Part shown: piece after piece, positions 9,036 through 16,602 of the stretch | Layout of the letters: every line of letters starts with the position of its first letter | Position numbering within the stretch: position 1 is the first letter of the stretch | Source: Deltaproteobacteria bacterium | GTDB taxonomy: Bacteria > Myxococcota_A > Polyangia > Polyangiales > JADJMO01 | Direction: 5' to 3' | Assembly: GCA_016182965.1 (NCBI GenBank) | Contig: JACPFM010000029.1 | Coordinates: 1 to 35,747 of the forward strand | DNA: 35,747 nt | Position numbers and translations under genes: made by a program | Notes under the pieces: model-generated | What the model saw: only the letters and a program-made list of their open reading frames with translations | The model's database searches: none | Told to the model about the DNA's origin: nothing

Positions 9036-10283
9036 TCAGCGGCGGCGACGCACCAGTACGGCGACGCCGGCGAGGGCGGCGACGATCCACGGCTGGGGCT
9101 TCGGCGGCGGGAAATCGGTGCCGACGACGCACGAGCTCGCCCGGATGGTCTCGTCGGCGGCGGGCGTGACCCCGGCGTCGGGCGACGGCTCCGGGTCGGG
9201 CAGCTTCGACTCCGGGTAGCAGTACCCGCCGTTGCAGGCGAAGCCGGTCGGGCACGGCAACGCGGCGTTGCAGACCGTGGAGCAGAGCTTCTCGCCGAAA
9301 TCGACGCACACGCCCGTCGTGCAGTCGTCGGGCGACGCGCAGGCCTCTCCGAGCCCGGCCTTCGTCGGCGGCGGAGGAGGCGGCGGCGGGCCGGCGTCGG
9401 GCGGCGGGGGCGTGGCGGTCATCCACGGCAGCGGCGCGTAGCCGCCGTTCGCCGCCGCCATCTTGCCGTACTTCTGCACCCACGCGAGGTGCGCGTCGAT
9501 GCGCGTGTACAGGCCGTAGTTGCAGCCCTCTTCGGTCGCGGTGGTGCCGTCGCCGCGGGAGAGCGCGCCGTAGATGACGTTCGCGGTCTTGTTCCACACG
9601 GGACCGCCGGAGTCGCCGCCGCACACGCGGCCCACGATGAAGAACTCGAGCGGCGTGACCTCGACCACCGTCACGGGGTCGAGCATCATGCGGTAGCCGC
9701 GCGGATCGCAGCCGCCGCCGCCGTATTTCTCGGGGTTCTGGCAGCCGTAGCCGGCGGCGACGTACTTGTGCTTGAGGGGCGAGACGATCGACGGCGGCAT
9801 CCACTTCGTGGGGAAGGCGCCGGCGGAGTTCTTGTTCAACTCGAGGAGCGCGAGGTCGTAGCCGCACAGGCGGTTGGCGAGCGGATCGTCGATGTAGCGG
9901 ACCGCCTTCACCGTCCACTGCGGGCTCGCACCGACCTGCTGCCCGGTGGTGACGCGGAACGTGCTCGCCGAGTAGTTGCCGAGGATCTTGTTGCTCGCGA
10001 GGCCGCCGTCGGGGTTGCAGTCGAGGGCCGCGGGCGTCTTGCTGACGCAGTGGCGCGCCGTCAGCACGAGGTTCGGCGCGATGAGCGAGCCGGAGCAGAT
10101 GCCGTAGCCGCCGACGTCGATGCCGACGACCCACGTGTTCGTGGAGTCGGCCACGCCGCCGATGATCGGCGCGCTCGAGCTCGACAGCCTCTCGCCGCCG
10201 GCGTTGGAGCACCCGACTGCGAGACCGACGGCGGTGGCAACGACGACGATCCAGGTGGAGCGCCCGGCGCGCAAAGGCTTCAT
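9036..10283 (-). CDS. Trypsin-like serine protease, lipoprotein with MYXO-CTERM-like tail
   Basis: This secreted S1-family protease has 415 residues. The signal peptide ends at LAVGC, so Cys25 is likely lipidated. After PIIGG (the mature N-terminus of trypsins) come the catalytic triad His78 (LTARHC), Asp143 (GYDLALLEL) and Ser225 (CGGDSGGP), with several disulfide-type Cys. A Pro-rich linker with PPPPPPPP follows, then a Cys-rich module (CASPDDCTTGVCVDFG, CSTVCNAALPCPTGFACNGGYC). The C-terminus is a lone Cys (SSCVVG), a short Pro linker, one hydrophobic helix (WIVAALAGVAVLV) and RRRR, the layout of a MYXO-CTERM sorting tail, although the Cys sits further from the helix than usual. The start was placed at the ATG giving a proper signal peptide; the frame is open further upstream but antisense to mqnD. 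It is divergent from mqnD. Confidence 0.9.
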   Translation of the reverse strand: MKPLRAGRSTWIVVVATAVGLAVGCSNAGGERLSSSSAPIIGGVADSTNTWVVGIDVGGYGICSGSLIAPNLVLTARHCVSKTPAALDCNPDGGLASNKILGNYSASTFRVTTGQQVGASPQWTVKAVRYIDDPLANRLCGYDLALLELNKNSAGAFPTKWMPPSIVSPLKHKYVAAGYGCQNPEKYGGGGCDPRGYRMMLDPVTVVEVTPLEFFIVGRVCGGDSGGPVWNKTANVIYGALSRGDGTTATEEGCNYGLYTRIDAHLAWVQKYGKMAAANGGYAPLPWMTATPPPPDAGPPPPPPPPTKAGLGEACASPDDCTTGVCVDFGEKLCSTVCNAALPCPTGFACNGGYCYPESKLPDPEPSPDAGVTPAADETIRASSCVVGTDFPPPKPQPWIVAALAGVAVLVRRRR

Positions 10284-10299
10284 GCGCGGAGCAGTGTAG

Positions 10300-10374
10300 C
10301 GGGCGGATTCGGGGCGACCACCGCCAACTCGCGCCGCGCTGCGGCGTTCCGATCGCGGCGGACGAATCCGCCCG
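10300..10374. promoter_or_regulatory. 12-bp inverted repeat in the protease/mqnD divergent gap
   Basis: CGGGCGGATTCG (10300-10311) is repeated exactly inverted as CGAATCCGCCCG (10363-10374), with 51 bp between. The gap separates two divergent start codons, a usual place for an operator bound by a dimeric regulator or two dimers. Inside it is a smaller hairpin, GCCGC/GCGGC (10333-10345). Confidence 0.5.
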
Positions 10375-10413
10375 GATGGACCACGGCCGCGCGCCGACCT
10401 AGCGTCCCCGCCG

Positions 10414-11283
10414 ATGCGCACCATCCGGCTCGTTTTCAGCCCGGACGCCGATGATCTGTTCATGTTCTGGCCCTTGCTCTCCGGCAAGGTAGAGGCACCG
10501 GGTCTCTCGTTCGTCCACGAGCGCGTCGAGACCGAGGCGCTCAACGCGCGCGCCGAAGGGGGCGATCCGCCGGACGTCTGCGCGGTGTCGATCGCGCACG
10601 TCCCGGCGATCGGCGACCGGTACCTGCTGCTGCCGCACGGCGCGTCGGTCGGCCGCGGGTACGGCCCGATCGTCGTCGCCCGATCGCCGCGGACGCTGGC
10701 CTCCCTCGCGGGGGCGCGCGTCGCGATCCCCGGCGCGCGCACGACGGCGCACCTGGCGCTGCGCCTGCTGGTCCTCGAGCAGACCGGTCGGCTGTACGAG
10801 CCGGTGCCCATCCCGATCACGCCGTTCGCGCGCGTCTTCGAGGCGCTCGCGGCGGGAGAGGTCGAGGCGGCGCTGCTGATCCACGAGGGCCGCCTCACGT
10901 ACAAGGACGATCCTTCGCTCCACGCGGTCGTCGAGCTCGGCGAGGCGTGGCACGCGAGCACCGGGCTTCCGCTGCCGCTCGGCGGCAACGTCATCCGCCG
11001 CGATCTCGGGCTCGAGACGATCACCGCGGTGTCGAGCGCGTGCCGCGCGTCGATCGCGTGGTCGCTCGCGCACCGCGACGAGGTGCTCGACGCGATCGTC
11101 GCGTCGGGTCTGCGCGCCGAAGCGAACGTCGATCGCGCTCGCCTCGACCGCTACCTCGCGATGTACGCGAACGACGACTCGGCCACGCTGCGCGACGACG
11201 TCGCGCGCGCGATCGCGGTCCTCGTCGAGCGCGGCCGCGCGGCCGGTCTGCTCGACCAAGGATCCGTCGAGCTCGCGCCCTGA
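10414..11283 (+). CDS. mqnD: 1,4-dihydroxy-6-naphthoate synthase (futalosine pathway)
   Basis: MqnD converts cyclic dehypoxanthinyl futalosine to 1,4-dihydroxy-6-naphthoate, a menaquinone precursor. The 289-residue protein has the periplasmic-binding-protein-like fold of this family. Recognisable blocks are FSPDADDLFMFWPLL (family form FSPCPNDTF), the DVCAVSIAHVPAIGDRYLLL segment, GYGPIVVARSP, RVAIPGARTTAHLALRLL, AALLIHEGRLTYKD and STGLPLPLGGNVI. IHEGR and LPLGG are characteristic of MqnD and absent from MqnA. No signal peptide is present. No other mqn gene is in the window. The gene implies menaquinone synthesis by the futalosine route in this organism. It is divergent from the protease gene across a gap with a long inverted repeat. 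Confidence 0.9.
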   Translation: MRTIRLVFSPDADDLFMFWPLLSGKVEAPGLSFVHERVETEALNARAEGGDPPDVCAVSIAHVPAIGDRYLLLPHGASVGRGYGPIVVARSPRTLASLAGARVAIPGARTTAHLALRLLVLEQTGRLYEPVPIPITPFARVFEALAAGEVEAALLIHEGRLTYKDDPSLHAVVELGEAWHASTGLPLPLGGNVIRRDLGLETITAVSSACRASIAWSLAHRDEVLDAIVASGLRAEANVDRARLDRYLAMYANDDSATLRDDVARAIAVLVERGRAAGLLDQGSVELAP

Positions 11284-11377
11284 TTTCAGCGGCCTCGGGG
11301 TACCGAACTGAGGACTTCTGTCTCATTGTTCGGGCCGTCCGGCGTGACTAGTCTCGCGGGCGTCCAAGGAGGCTTCC

Positions 11378-12127
11378 ATGAAGAGGATCGCTTCGGTCGC
11401 AGTTGCCATCGCGCTGTGCACGCTTGCCGTCCCGGCGCTCGCCCAGGACATGGCCGGGAAGTTCGGCGAGAAAGGCACGCTGGCGATCCACGCGGCGACC
11501 GGCTCGCCGATGCTCGAATCCGCGTTGGCGCCCATTCACCTCGGCGCGACGCCCACGCTGGGGTTCTCGACCACGAGGTTCTCGACGCCCGAGGACTGCA
11601 ACCCGACCCGCTGCCGCGAAGAGACGACGTCGCTCACCACGTTCTACGTGAACCCGCGCATCCACTACTTCGTCATCGACAACCTCTCGATCGGCGGCGA
11701 GCTGCTGTTCGCCACCTTCTCCGGAGAGCTCGAGGAGAAGGAGACGCGGGCCGGCCGGACGACGACGACGAAGAGCGACCTCGACGGCGCGCCCACCGGC
11801 TTCGGCCTCCTCCCGATGATCGGCTACAACATCGCCCTCGGGAGCAAGGTTTCCCTCTGGCCGCACGGCGGCATCGGCTTCCGCACCTTCGACTTCGACT
11901 CGGCGAACCCGGACATCGAGCGCGACGAGACCTGGTGGTTCGCCAACCTCGACCTGCCGTTCCTGCTGCACATCGCTGACCACTTCGAGCTCGGCGCCGG
12001 CCCCGGCGTGACCCTGACCCTGTCTCAGAAGTACTCGACCCGGGTCGGCGGCATCGAGACGACCCAGAGCGGGTACTCGACCACCGCGTTCCGGTGGTTC
12101 AACGCGCACCTCATTGGGTACTTCTGA
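11378..12127 (+). CDS. Outer-membrane beta-barrel protein, paralog 1
   Basis: The protein has 249 residues, with a signal peptide cleaved after ALAQ (about residue 22). The mature part alternates hydrophobic and polar residues as in a small outer-membrane beta barrel and ends in an aromatic (IGYF), as expected for recognition by the BAM complex. AAGGAGG lies 5 nt before the ATG, a very strong ribosome site that suggests high expression. Segments IHYFVIDNLSIGGELLF and PMIGYNIALGSKVSLWPHGGIGF recur in altered form in the next gene (IDYFIAPNISVGGLFAV and PRIGYFIRMDTRLSFWPRLGVGY), so the two are tandem paralogs. A Cys pair (CNPTRC) sits in a predicted loop. The function is unknown; a pore or structural barrel is likely. 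Confidence 0.82.
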   Translation: MKRIASVAVAIALCTLAVPALAQDMAGKFGEKGTLAIHAATGSPMLESALAPIHLGATPTLGFSTTRFSTPEDCNPTRCREETTSLTTFYVNPRIHYFVIDNLSIGGELLFATFSGELEEKETRAGRTTTTKSDLDGAPTGFGLLPMIGYNIALGSKVSLWPHGGIGFRTFDFDSANPDIERDETWWFANLDLPFLLHIADHFELGAGPGVTLTLSQKYSTRVGGIETTQSGYSTTAFRWFNAHLIGYF

Positions 12128-12162
12128 TCGACCTGGGGTATGACGGCGGCGTGAAGCCGTAA

Positions 12163-12195
12163 GGGGGGCTCTGCGTCCAACGGCGTGGGCCCCCC
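12163..12195 (+). terminator. GC hairpin between the two beta-barrel genes
   Basis: GGGGGGC (12163-12169) and GCCCCCC (12189-12195) form a 7-bp stem with a 19-nt loop between the two barrel genes. No T-run follows, so it may be a transcript-end stabiliser or a weak terminator rather than a classical one. Confidence 0.4.
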
Positions 12196-12228
12196 GTCTC
12201 CCCGGATTCCCTCGACAGGAGCAGTCGC

Positions 12229-13170
12229 ATGGCACTCGTGAAATCTGCGCTCGCGGCCTCGATCCTCGGTGTCCTCGCGTGGAGCGGACTCGCGTCGGCC
12301 CAGGAAGCGCCCGCCCCTGCCCCTGCGCCCGCTCCCGCCCCCGCGCCCGCGCCTGCGCCCGCCGCGGCTCCGGCGGCGGCTCCGGCGGCCGCGCCTACGG
12401 CCGAGCCTGCCAAGCCGGACCTCGGCGAGCCCGGGGCGTTCGTGATCGACCAGGTGTCGGGGTTCCGCGGTCGCGTCGGCGGCGGCGTCGGCTTCTACGG
12501 GCCGGTCGGCCTCGCCTACAACACCTTCGAGGGTACGTCCGGCACGAACCTCACGTTCAACCCCGACGGCACGGCGTCCGCGACCTCGACCCAGACCACC
12601 ATCAAGTCGTGGTCGCTGTGGCTCGCGCCGAGCATCGACTACTTCATCGCGCCGAACATCTCCGTCGGCGGTCTCTTCGCCGTCGACACCACGTTCGGCA
12701 GCGCCGAGTCGAAGACCACCCGTCAGACGTCGACGGGAACGCTGGTGCAGGCGAGCGAGATCGATCTGCCGAGCGTCACGGCGTTCACCCTGATGCCGCG
12801 CATCGGTTACTTCATCCGCATGGATACGCGGCTGTCGTTCTGGCCGCGCCTCGGCGTGGGCTACTTCTCGGGCTCGAACGTGTCGGTGCAGACGGGCAGC
12901 GTGCCGTCGTCGACGCCCGGCCAGCCGCCGACCACCCAGACCTTCACCCAGTCGGCGAGCATCTCGAGCCTGCTCTTCCAGCTCGACATCGGCGTCATCT
13001 ACCAGATCACCGACAACGTCTTCTTCCGCATCGCGCCGGCCGTCGGCTTCTCGTACGACGGCAGCAGCAAGGTCAAGTACAAGGGCGTGAACATCGCGGA
13101 TCAGGAGGGCGACGGGAAGGCGTTCCAGTTCGAGCTGACCTCGGGGTTCGGCGCGAACTTCTCGCTCTGA
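12229..13170 (+). CDS. Outer-membrane beta-barrel protein, paralog 2, with Ala-Pro linker
   Basis: The protein has 313 residues: a signal peptide ending LASAQ (about residue 25), then some 35 residues of alternating Ala-Pro (residues about 27-60) and a beta-rich barrel domain homologous to the preceding gene. Ala-Pro runs of this kind form stiff periplasmic or peptidoglycan-spanning spacers. The barrel has GRVGGGVGFYGPVGLAYN as first strand and GKAFQFELTSGFGANFSL at the end. AGGAG lies 7 nt before the ATG. It is 101 nt downstream of paralog 1 and probably shares its transcript at least in part. The function is unknown; a structural or porin-like outer-membrane role is inferred from the fold. 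Confidence 0.82.
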   Translation: MALVKSALAASILGVLAWSGLASAQEAPAPAPAPAPAPAPAPAPAAAPAAAPAAAPTAEPAKPDLGEPGAFVIDQVSGFRGRVGGGVGFYGPVGLAYNTFEGTSGTNLTFNPDGTASATSTQTTIKSWSLWLAPSIDYFIAPNISVGGLFAVDTTFGSAESKTTRQTSTGTLVQASEIDLPSVTAFTLMPRIGYFIRMDTRLSFWPRLGVGYFSGSNVSVQTGSVPSSTPGQPPTTQTFTQSASISSLLFQLDIGVIYQITDNVFFRIAPAVGFSYDGSSKVKYKGVNIADQEGDGKAFQFELTSGFGANFSL

Positions 13171-13219
13171 GTGTCGCCGCTCGCGCGGGCCGGCGCCGTG
13201 TCGCCGCGTCCGCGCGCCT

Positions 13220-13328
13220 GGTCGAAGGCCGAAGGTCGAAGGTCGAAGCCGCCCCGGGTGTGAGGGCCGGCCTCGGCCTTCGGCCTTTTCTGCTTCCGCC
13301 CTTCGACTTTTGACCTTAGACCTTCGAC
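13220..13328. repeat. Inverted GGTCGAA heptad arrays, site B
   Basis: Left arm 13220-13248 is GGTCGAA, GGCCGAA, GGTCGAA, GGTCGAA. Right arm 13301-13328 is the inverse family CTTCGAC, TTTTGAC, CTTAGAC, CTTCGAC. The 52-bp centre also has GGCC-TTCGGCC elements. The arms can pair imperfectly. The element fills most of the gap between paralog 2 and the rhodanese gene, which run in the same direction. Confidence 0.75.
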
Positions 13329-13369
13329 CGCCGTCCGCTCACTCCGATCCACGCGAGCAACCCCCCCCG

Positions 13370-13816
13370 ATGCCCGACATCCGCCGCGTCTCCCCCGCCG
13401 AAGCGAAGCGCCTCGTCGACGAAGAAGGCTACGTCTACGTCGACGTGCGCTCGGTGCCCGAGTTCGAGGCCGAGCACCCGCAGGGCGCGTGGAACGTGCC
13501 GCTGATGCACGCCGGTCCCTCCGGCATGGAGCCGAACCCCGACTTCCACGCGGTGATGGGCGCCGCGTTCCCGAAGGACGCGAAGATCGTCCTCGGCTGC
13601 AGGGGCGGGAACCGCTCGCTGCGCGCGCTGCAGATGCTCGCGCAGAAGGGGTTCACGAACCTCGTCGATCAGCGCGCCGGCTTCGACGCCGCGCGCGACC
13701 CGTTCGGCGGCGTGACCGAGAAGGGCTGGAAGGGCGCCGGCCTCCCGACCTCGACGGGCCCGGGCGGCGAGCGCTCCTGGGAGGCTCTCGCACGAGCGGC
13801 CGCAGCGAAGCGATAG
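13370..13816 (+). CDS. Rhodanese-domain sulfurtransferase
   Basis: This single-domain rhodanese of 148 residues transfers sulfane sulfur through a persulfide on the active-site cysteine. The start MPDIRRVSPAEAKRL is chosen because it begins the domain; an upstream ATG at 13310 lies inside the repeat element. Features are YVYVDVRSVPEFEAEHPQGAWNVP (positions 13430-13501), the usual D-V-R-x-x-x-E-[FY] and H-x-x-G-A-x-N-[IV]-P motifs, and the active-site loop CRGGNRS with Cys77. The loop of six residues is the size typical of sulfurtransferases rather than Cdc25-type phosphatases. No signal peptide is present. The partner pathway is unknown. Confidence 0.9.
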   Translation: MPDIRRVSPAEAKRLVDEEGYVYVDVRSVPEFEAEHPQGAWNVPLMHAGPSGMEPNPDFHAVMGAAFPKDAKIVLGCRGGNRSLRALQMLAQKGFTNLVDQRAGFDAARDPFGGVTEKGWKGAGLPTSTGPGGERSWEALARAAAAKR

Positions 13817-13834
13817 CGCGCGCCGGCGCGACGG

Positions 13835-13862
13835 CTTCGACCTTCGACCTGCGACCTGCGAC
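13835..13862 (+). repeat. TTCGACC-type heptad repeat, site C
   Basis: Four units in the order TTCGACC, TTCGACC, TGCGACC, TGCGAC(g) (preceded by C) lie between the convergent rhodanese and FAH genes. No inverse arm is present. A 12-bp perfect palindrome CGCGCCGGCGCG (13819-13830) sits next to it, 3 nt after the rhodanese stop. Confidence 0.65.
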
Positions 13863-13907
13863 GCACCAGCCTCGCGACGTCGCCAGCCTCGACACCGAAC
13901 CCGACGG

Positions 13908-14900
13908 TCACTCGGCGACGACGCGGTTCTCCAACCGACCGAGTCGATCGATCTCGAGGGCGACGACGTCGCCGAGCTGGAGCCACTGGTTCTTCGTGAT
14001 CCCCGAGCCGTTGAGCTCGAGGAAGCACCCGGTGCCGACGGTGCCCGAGCCGATGACCTCGCCCGGGTACAAGTCCACGCCGTAGCTCGCGCGCTCGAGG
14101 ATCTGGGCGAAGGTCCAGTTCATCTGGGCGACGTTGCCGGCGCTGACCTGCACGCCGTTGACGTAGGCGCGCATCGCGAGGTCGTAGGCGTTGCCGTGCG
14201 GGCCCCTGCGCGTCTTGTCTTCGAGCTCGTCGAGCGTGACGAGCCAGGGGCCGATCGCGGTGGCGAAGTCCTTCCCCTTCGCGGGGCCGAGCGAGAGCTT
14301 CATCTCCTCCATCTGGAGCGTGCGCGCCGACAGATCGTTCATGATCGTCAGGCCGAACACGTGGTCGTCGGCGACCGCGGCGGAGAGGTTGCGACCGCGG
14401 CGGCCGACCACGATCGCCGCCTCGAGCTCGAAATCGAGCTTCTCGAGGTGCCGCGGCATCACGCGGAAGTCGCCGGGGCCGATCACCGCCTGGTGGTTGG
14501 TGAAGTAGAAGACCGGGAACTCGTCGAACTCCGGGATCATGTCGAGGCCGCGGTTCCGGCGCGCGGTCTCGACGTGCTGACGGAACGCGTAGCCGTCGCG
14601 CATCGAGGGCGGGCGCGGGATCGGCGCGAGGAGCGTCGCGCGCGCGAGCGGCACCTTCACCGCGGCCGGGAGCCTCGCCGCGCCTTCGACCAGCGCACGC
14701 ACCACCGGCATGGCGACGTCCTGCCGCTCGATCAGGCCGAGCATGTCGGCCCCGTATCGCGCGGCGACGTCGGCGGCGCTCGCGCGCTCGGCGTGCGCGA
14801 TGGCGGCGACGAGGTCGACGATCTCGTCGCCGACGAGCGCGCCGTGACGCGCGCGGGCGGGCTCCTCGGAATGAGCCGGCAGGAAGGTCACGAGCTTCAT
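13908..14900 (-). CDS. Fumarylacetoacetate hydrolase family protein
   Basis: The 330-residue protein starts MKLVTFLPA, the usual start of two-domain FAH-family enzymes. Members cleave or hydrate 2,4-diketo acids (fumarylpyruvate, acylpyruvates, fumarylacetoacetate) with a Mg2+ or Mn2+ site. Visible blocks are SMRDGYAFRQHVETARRNRG (about residue 94), FPVFYFTNHQAVIGPGD, the metal-binding strand LDFELEAAIVVGRRGRN (Glu and Glu), VFGLTIMNDLSAR, KGKDFATAIGPWLVT (Lys), and the end block GEVIGSGTVGTGCFLE. A fumarylacetoacetase or fumarylpyruvate hydrolase role in aromatic degradation is possible, but no hmgA-like or other catabolic gene is near, so the substrate is open. It is divergent from the TPR lipoprotein, 112 nt between starts. 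Confidence 0.88.
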   Translation of the reverse strand: MKLVTFLPAHSEEPARARHGALVGDEIVDLVAAIAHAERASAADVAARYGADMLGLIERQDVAMPVVRALVEGAARLPAAVKVPLARATLLAPIPRPPSMRDGYAFRQHVETARRNRGLDMIPEFDEFPVFYFTNHQAVIGPGDFRVMPRHLEKLDFELEAAIVVGRRGRNLSAAVADDHVFGLTIMNDLSARTLQMEEMKLSLGPAKGKDFATAIGPWLVTLDELEDKTRRGPHGNAYDLAMRAYVNGVQVSAGNVAQMNWTFAQILERASYGVDLYPGEVIGSGTVGTGCFLELNGSGITKNQWLQLGDVVALEIDRLGRLENRVVAE

Positions 14901-15012
14901 CTTGTGCTGCCCGCCGCCGTACAGCCTCTCTCGCAGCGCGGGAAGCGCGCTCGTACACGCGCCGAGCTCGAACGCGACCCCCGAGCATGCGCCGTCGTCT
15001 AAGCTCGCACGC

Positions 15013-16314
15013 GTGCGCCGCGCCTTCTGGTCCCTGCTGCTGCCGCTCGCCCTCGGGTGCGGCGCGGGCAACTACGAGGTCGTGCGCGTGCAGGCCGGGC
15101 GCGCCAGGGTTGGCCGGTTCGTGTCCCCCGTCGCGTACGAGGCCTCGCTGCAGGCCGCGATCGCGGAGGAGCGCGGCGAGTGGCCGCGCGCGGTCGAGCT
15201 GCTGCGGCGCGCGCGCGAGGAGGATCCCGACGGCCCGGAGCTCGGCGCGCGTCTCGGCGTCGCGCTCTGCCACGTCGGGAAGGTGCAGGCCGGGTTCTTC
15301 GCCATCGACGACGCCCTGCGCGTCGATCCGGAGCTCGAGCGCGGGTGGACCGCGAGAGCGCGCTGTCGCCTGCTCGTCGCGAAGACCGCCGCCGACGTCG
15401 CCACCGCGCGCTCCGAGCTGCAGCGCGCGCTCGAGTGCGATCCCGAGGCGCTCGAGCCGCTGCTCCTGCTCGTCGAGCTCGACGTCCGCGCCGGCGATCT
15501 GACGCGCGCGAGGCTCCGCGCGGAGGAGGCCGTGCTGCTGCACCCGCGCTCGGCGCGCGCGCTGCGGATGGTCGCGGACATCGCCGCGCGGCAGGGCGAC
15601 GCGAAGCGGGCCGTGAGCGCCGCGCTCGCCGCCGCAGCGCTCGACGACGCGACCGGCGCGATCGCGAAGTCCGCCGTGAGCGCGGCGATCGATCGCTCCG
15701 GCGTCGCGGCCTACGGGTTGGCGCTGCGCGGCTCGGCGCCCGCGCTCTCCGAGCCGAACGCCAAGGTCGGCGACGCGGGCGACGGACGTTGCGCCGCGCT
15801 CCTCGGGGCGTTCGAGCGCATCGCCGCGACCGCCGAGGCGGCGGAGGTGAGGACCGCCGCCGACGGTTTCCGCGCGCAGTGCCCCGAGCTCGACGGGACG
15901 ATCACCACCCTCGAGGTGACCGTCACCTGGACTCCGAAGACCGCGGAGGAGGTCGAGGCGCGCGCGCTCGGCGCCACGTCGGCGGCCGCGCGGCACTTCG
16001 GCGCGCGCATGCGTCTGCGACGGATGTCGATCGAGGAGCTCACCGATCCGACCTCGCTGCCGGCCGCCGAGGACCGCCCGACGCTGGCGATCCACCTCGC
16101 GTCCGCGGCCGTCCGGAAGGTGAAGAACGCCCCCGACGAGGCGCAGGCGCTCGCGAGCGCGGCCCGCGAGCTCGCGCCGTCCGAGCCGACGGTGGCGCGC
16201 CTCTGCGGCGAGGTCGCGCGACGGCGCGGCGCCGACGTCGAGCACCCGTGGCGCAAGGCGGCGTGCGCGCTCGCACGGACGACGCTCGAGAAGCAGGCCT
16301 GCGGCAAGGACTGA
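15013..16314 (+). CDS. TPR-repeat lipoprotein
   Basis: The predicted lipoprotein has 433 residues from the GTG at 15013, chosen because it gives a compact signal peptide RRAFWSLLLPLALGC with Cys15 in a lipobox (ALGC); the frame upstream is antisense to the FAH gene. Residues about 40-220 form helical pairs in TPR style: GEWPRAVELLRRAREEDPDG, GKVQAGFFAIDDALRVDPEL, ATARSELQRALECDPEALEP, GDLTRARLRAEEAVLLHPRSARAL. The C-terminal 200 residues are mixed alpha/beta with no domain I recognise. TPR lipoproteins usually act as assembly or scaffolding factors in the envelope. The stop is followed within 3 nt by the first TCAGTCG unit of the long repeat element. Confidence 0.75.
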   Translation: MRRAFWSLLLPLALGCGAGNYEVVRVQAGRARVGRFVSPVAYEASLQAAIAEERGEWPRAVELLRRAREEDPDGPELGARLGVALCHVGKVQAGFFAIDDALRVDPELERGWTARARCRLLVAKTAADVATARSELQRALECDPEALEPLLLLVELDVRAGDLTRARLRAEEAVLLHPRSARALRMVADIAARQGDAKRAVSAALAAAALDDATGAIAKSAVSAAIDRSGVAAYGLALRGSAPALSEPNAKVGDAGDGRCAALLGAFERIAATAEAAEVRTAADGFRAQCPELDGTITTLEVTVTWTPKTAEEVEARALGATSAAARHFGARMRLRRMSIEELTDPTSLPAAEDRPTLAIHLASAAVRKVKNAPDEAQALASAARELAPSEPTVARLCGEVARRRGADVEHPWRKAACALARTTLEKQACGKD

Positions 16315-16316
16315 GG

Positions 16317-16601
16317 TCAGTCGTCAGTCGTCAGTCGTCAGTCGTCAGTCGAGACGAGATCCACGCGCGGGAGCAGCGGATCTCGGAAGATCCGACCCGA
16401 CGACCCACGTGAGCTCGGTGCGGTTCCGAGGTCGAAGGTCGAAGGTCGAAGGTCGAAGCGAGAGCCCATCTCCACGGGGTTCCAGGGGCTGCGCCCCTGG
16501 TTCGACGTTCGACCTTTCGACCCTCGACCAAGCTCCACGAGAGCCTTCAAGCTCTCTGACGACTGACGACTGACGACTGACGACTGACGACTGACGACTG
16601 A
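16317..16601. repeat. Nested double inverted heptad element, site D
   Basis: The outer left arm is five exact TCAGTCG units (16317-16351). The inner left arm is four exact AGGTCGA units (16429-16456). The inner right arm is TTCGACG, TTCGACC, TTTCGACCC, TCGACC (16501-16529). The outer right arm is six exact CTGACGA units plus CTGA (16556-16601), the reverse complement of the left outer array. Between outer and inner left arms is CGAGATCC/GGATCTCG (16355-16362 with 16378-16385). The centre holds CCAGGGGC-TGC-GCCCCTGG (16482-16500). The element fills nearly the whole gap between two convergent stop codons. It resembles no insertion sequence and codes for nothing. Confidence 0.92.
16482..16500. 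repeat. Central hairpin of element D
   Basis: CCAGGGGC and GCCCCTGG are perfect inverses with a 3-nt loop TGC. It sits at the centre of the nested element and could act as the nucleating stem or as a bidirectional terminator without T-tract. Confidence 0.8.
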
Positions 16602-16602
16602 G

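Noticed and set aside
8971..10212. Overlapping open frames on both strands of the protease gene
   Set aside because: The protease frame has a catalytic triad, signal peptide and C-terminal tail; the others are Arg-rich shadows.
11326..11354. TTGTTC and TAGTCT, 17 bp apart, as promoter of the first beta-barrel gene
   Set aside because: The spacing is right, but the -10 matches only three of six bases and lacks the last conserved A-T step; such matches occur by chance.
16317..16601. CRISPR array or insertion sequence
   Set aside because: Units are contiguous 7-mers without unique spacers, and there is no transposase frame, target duplication or cas gene.
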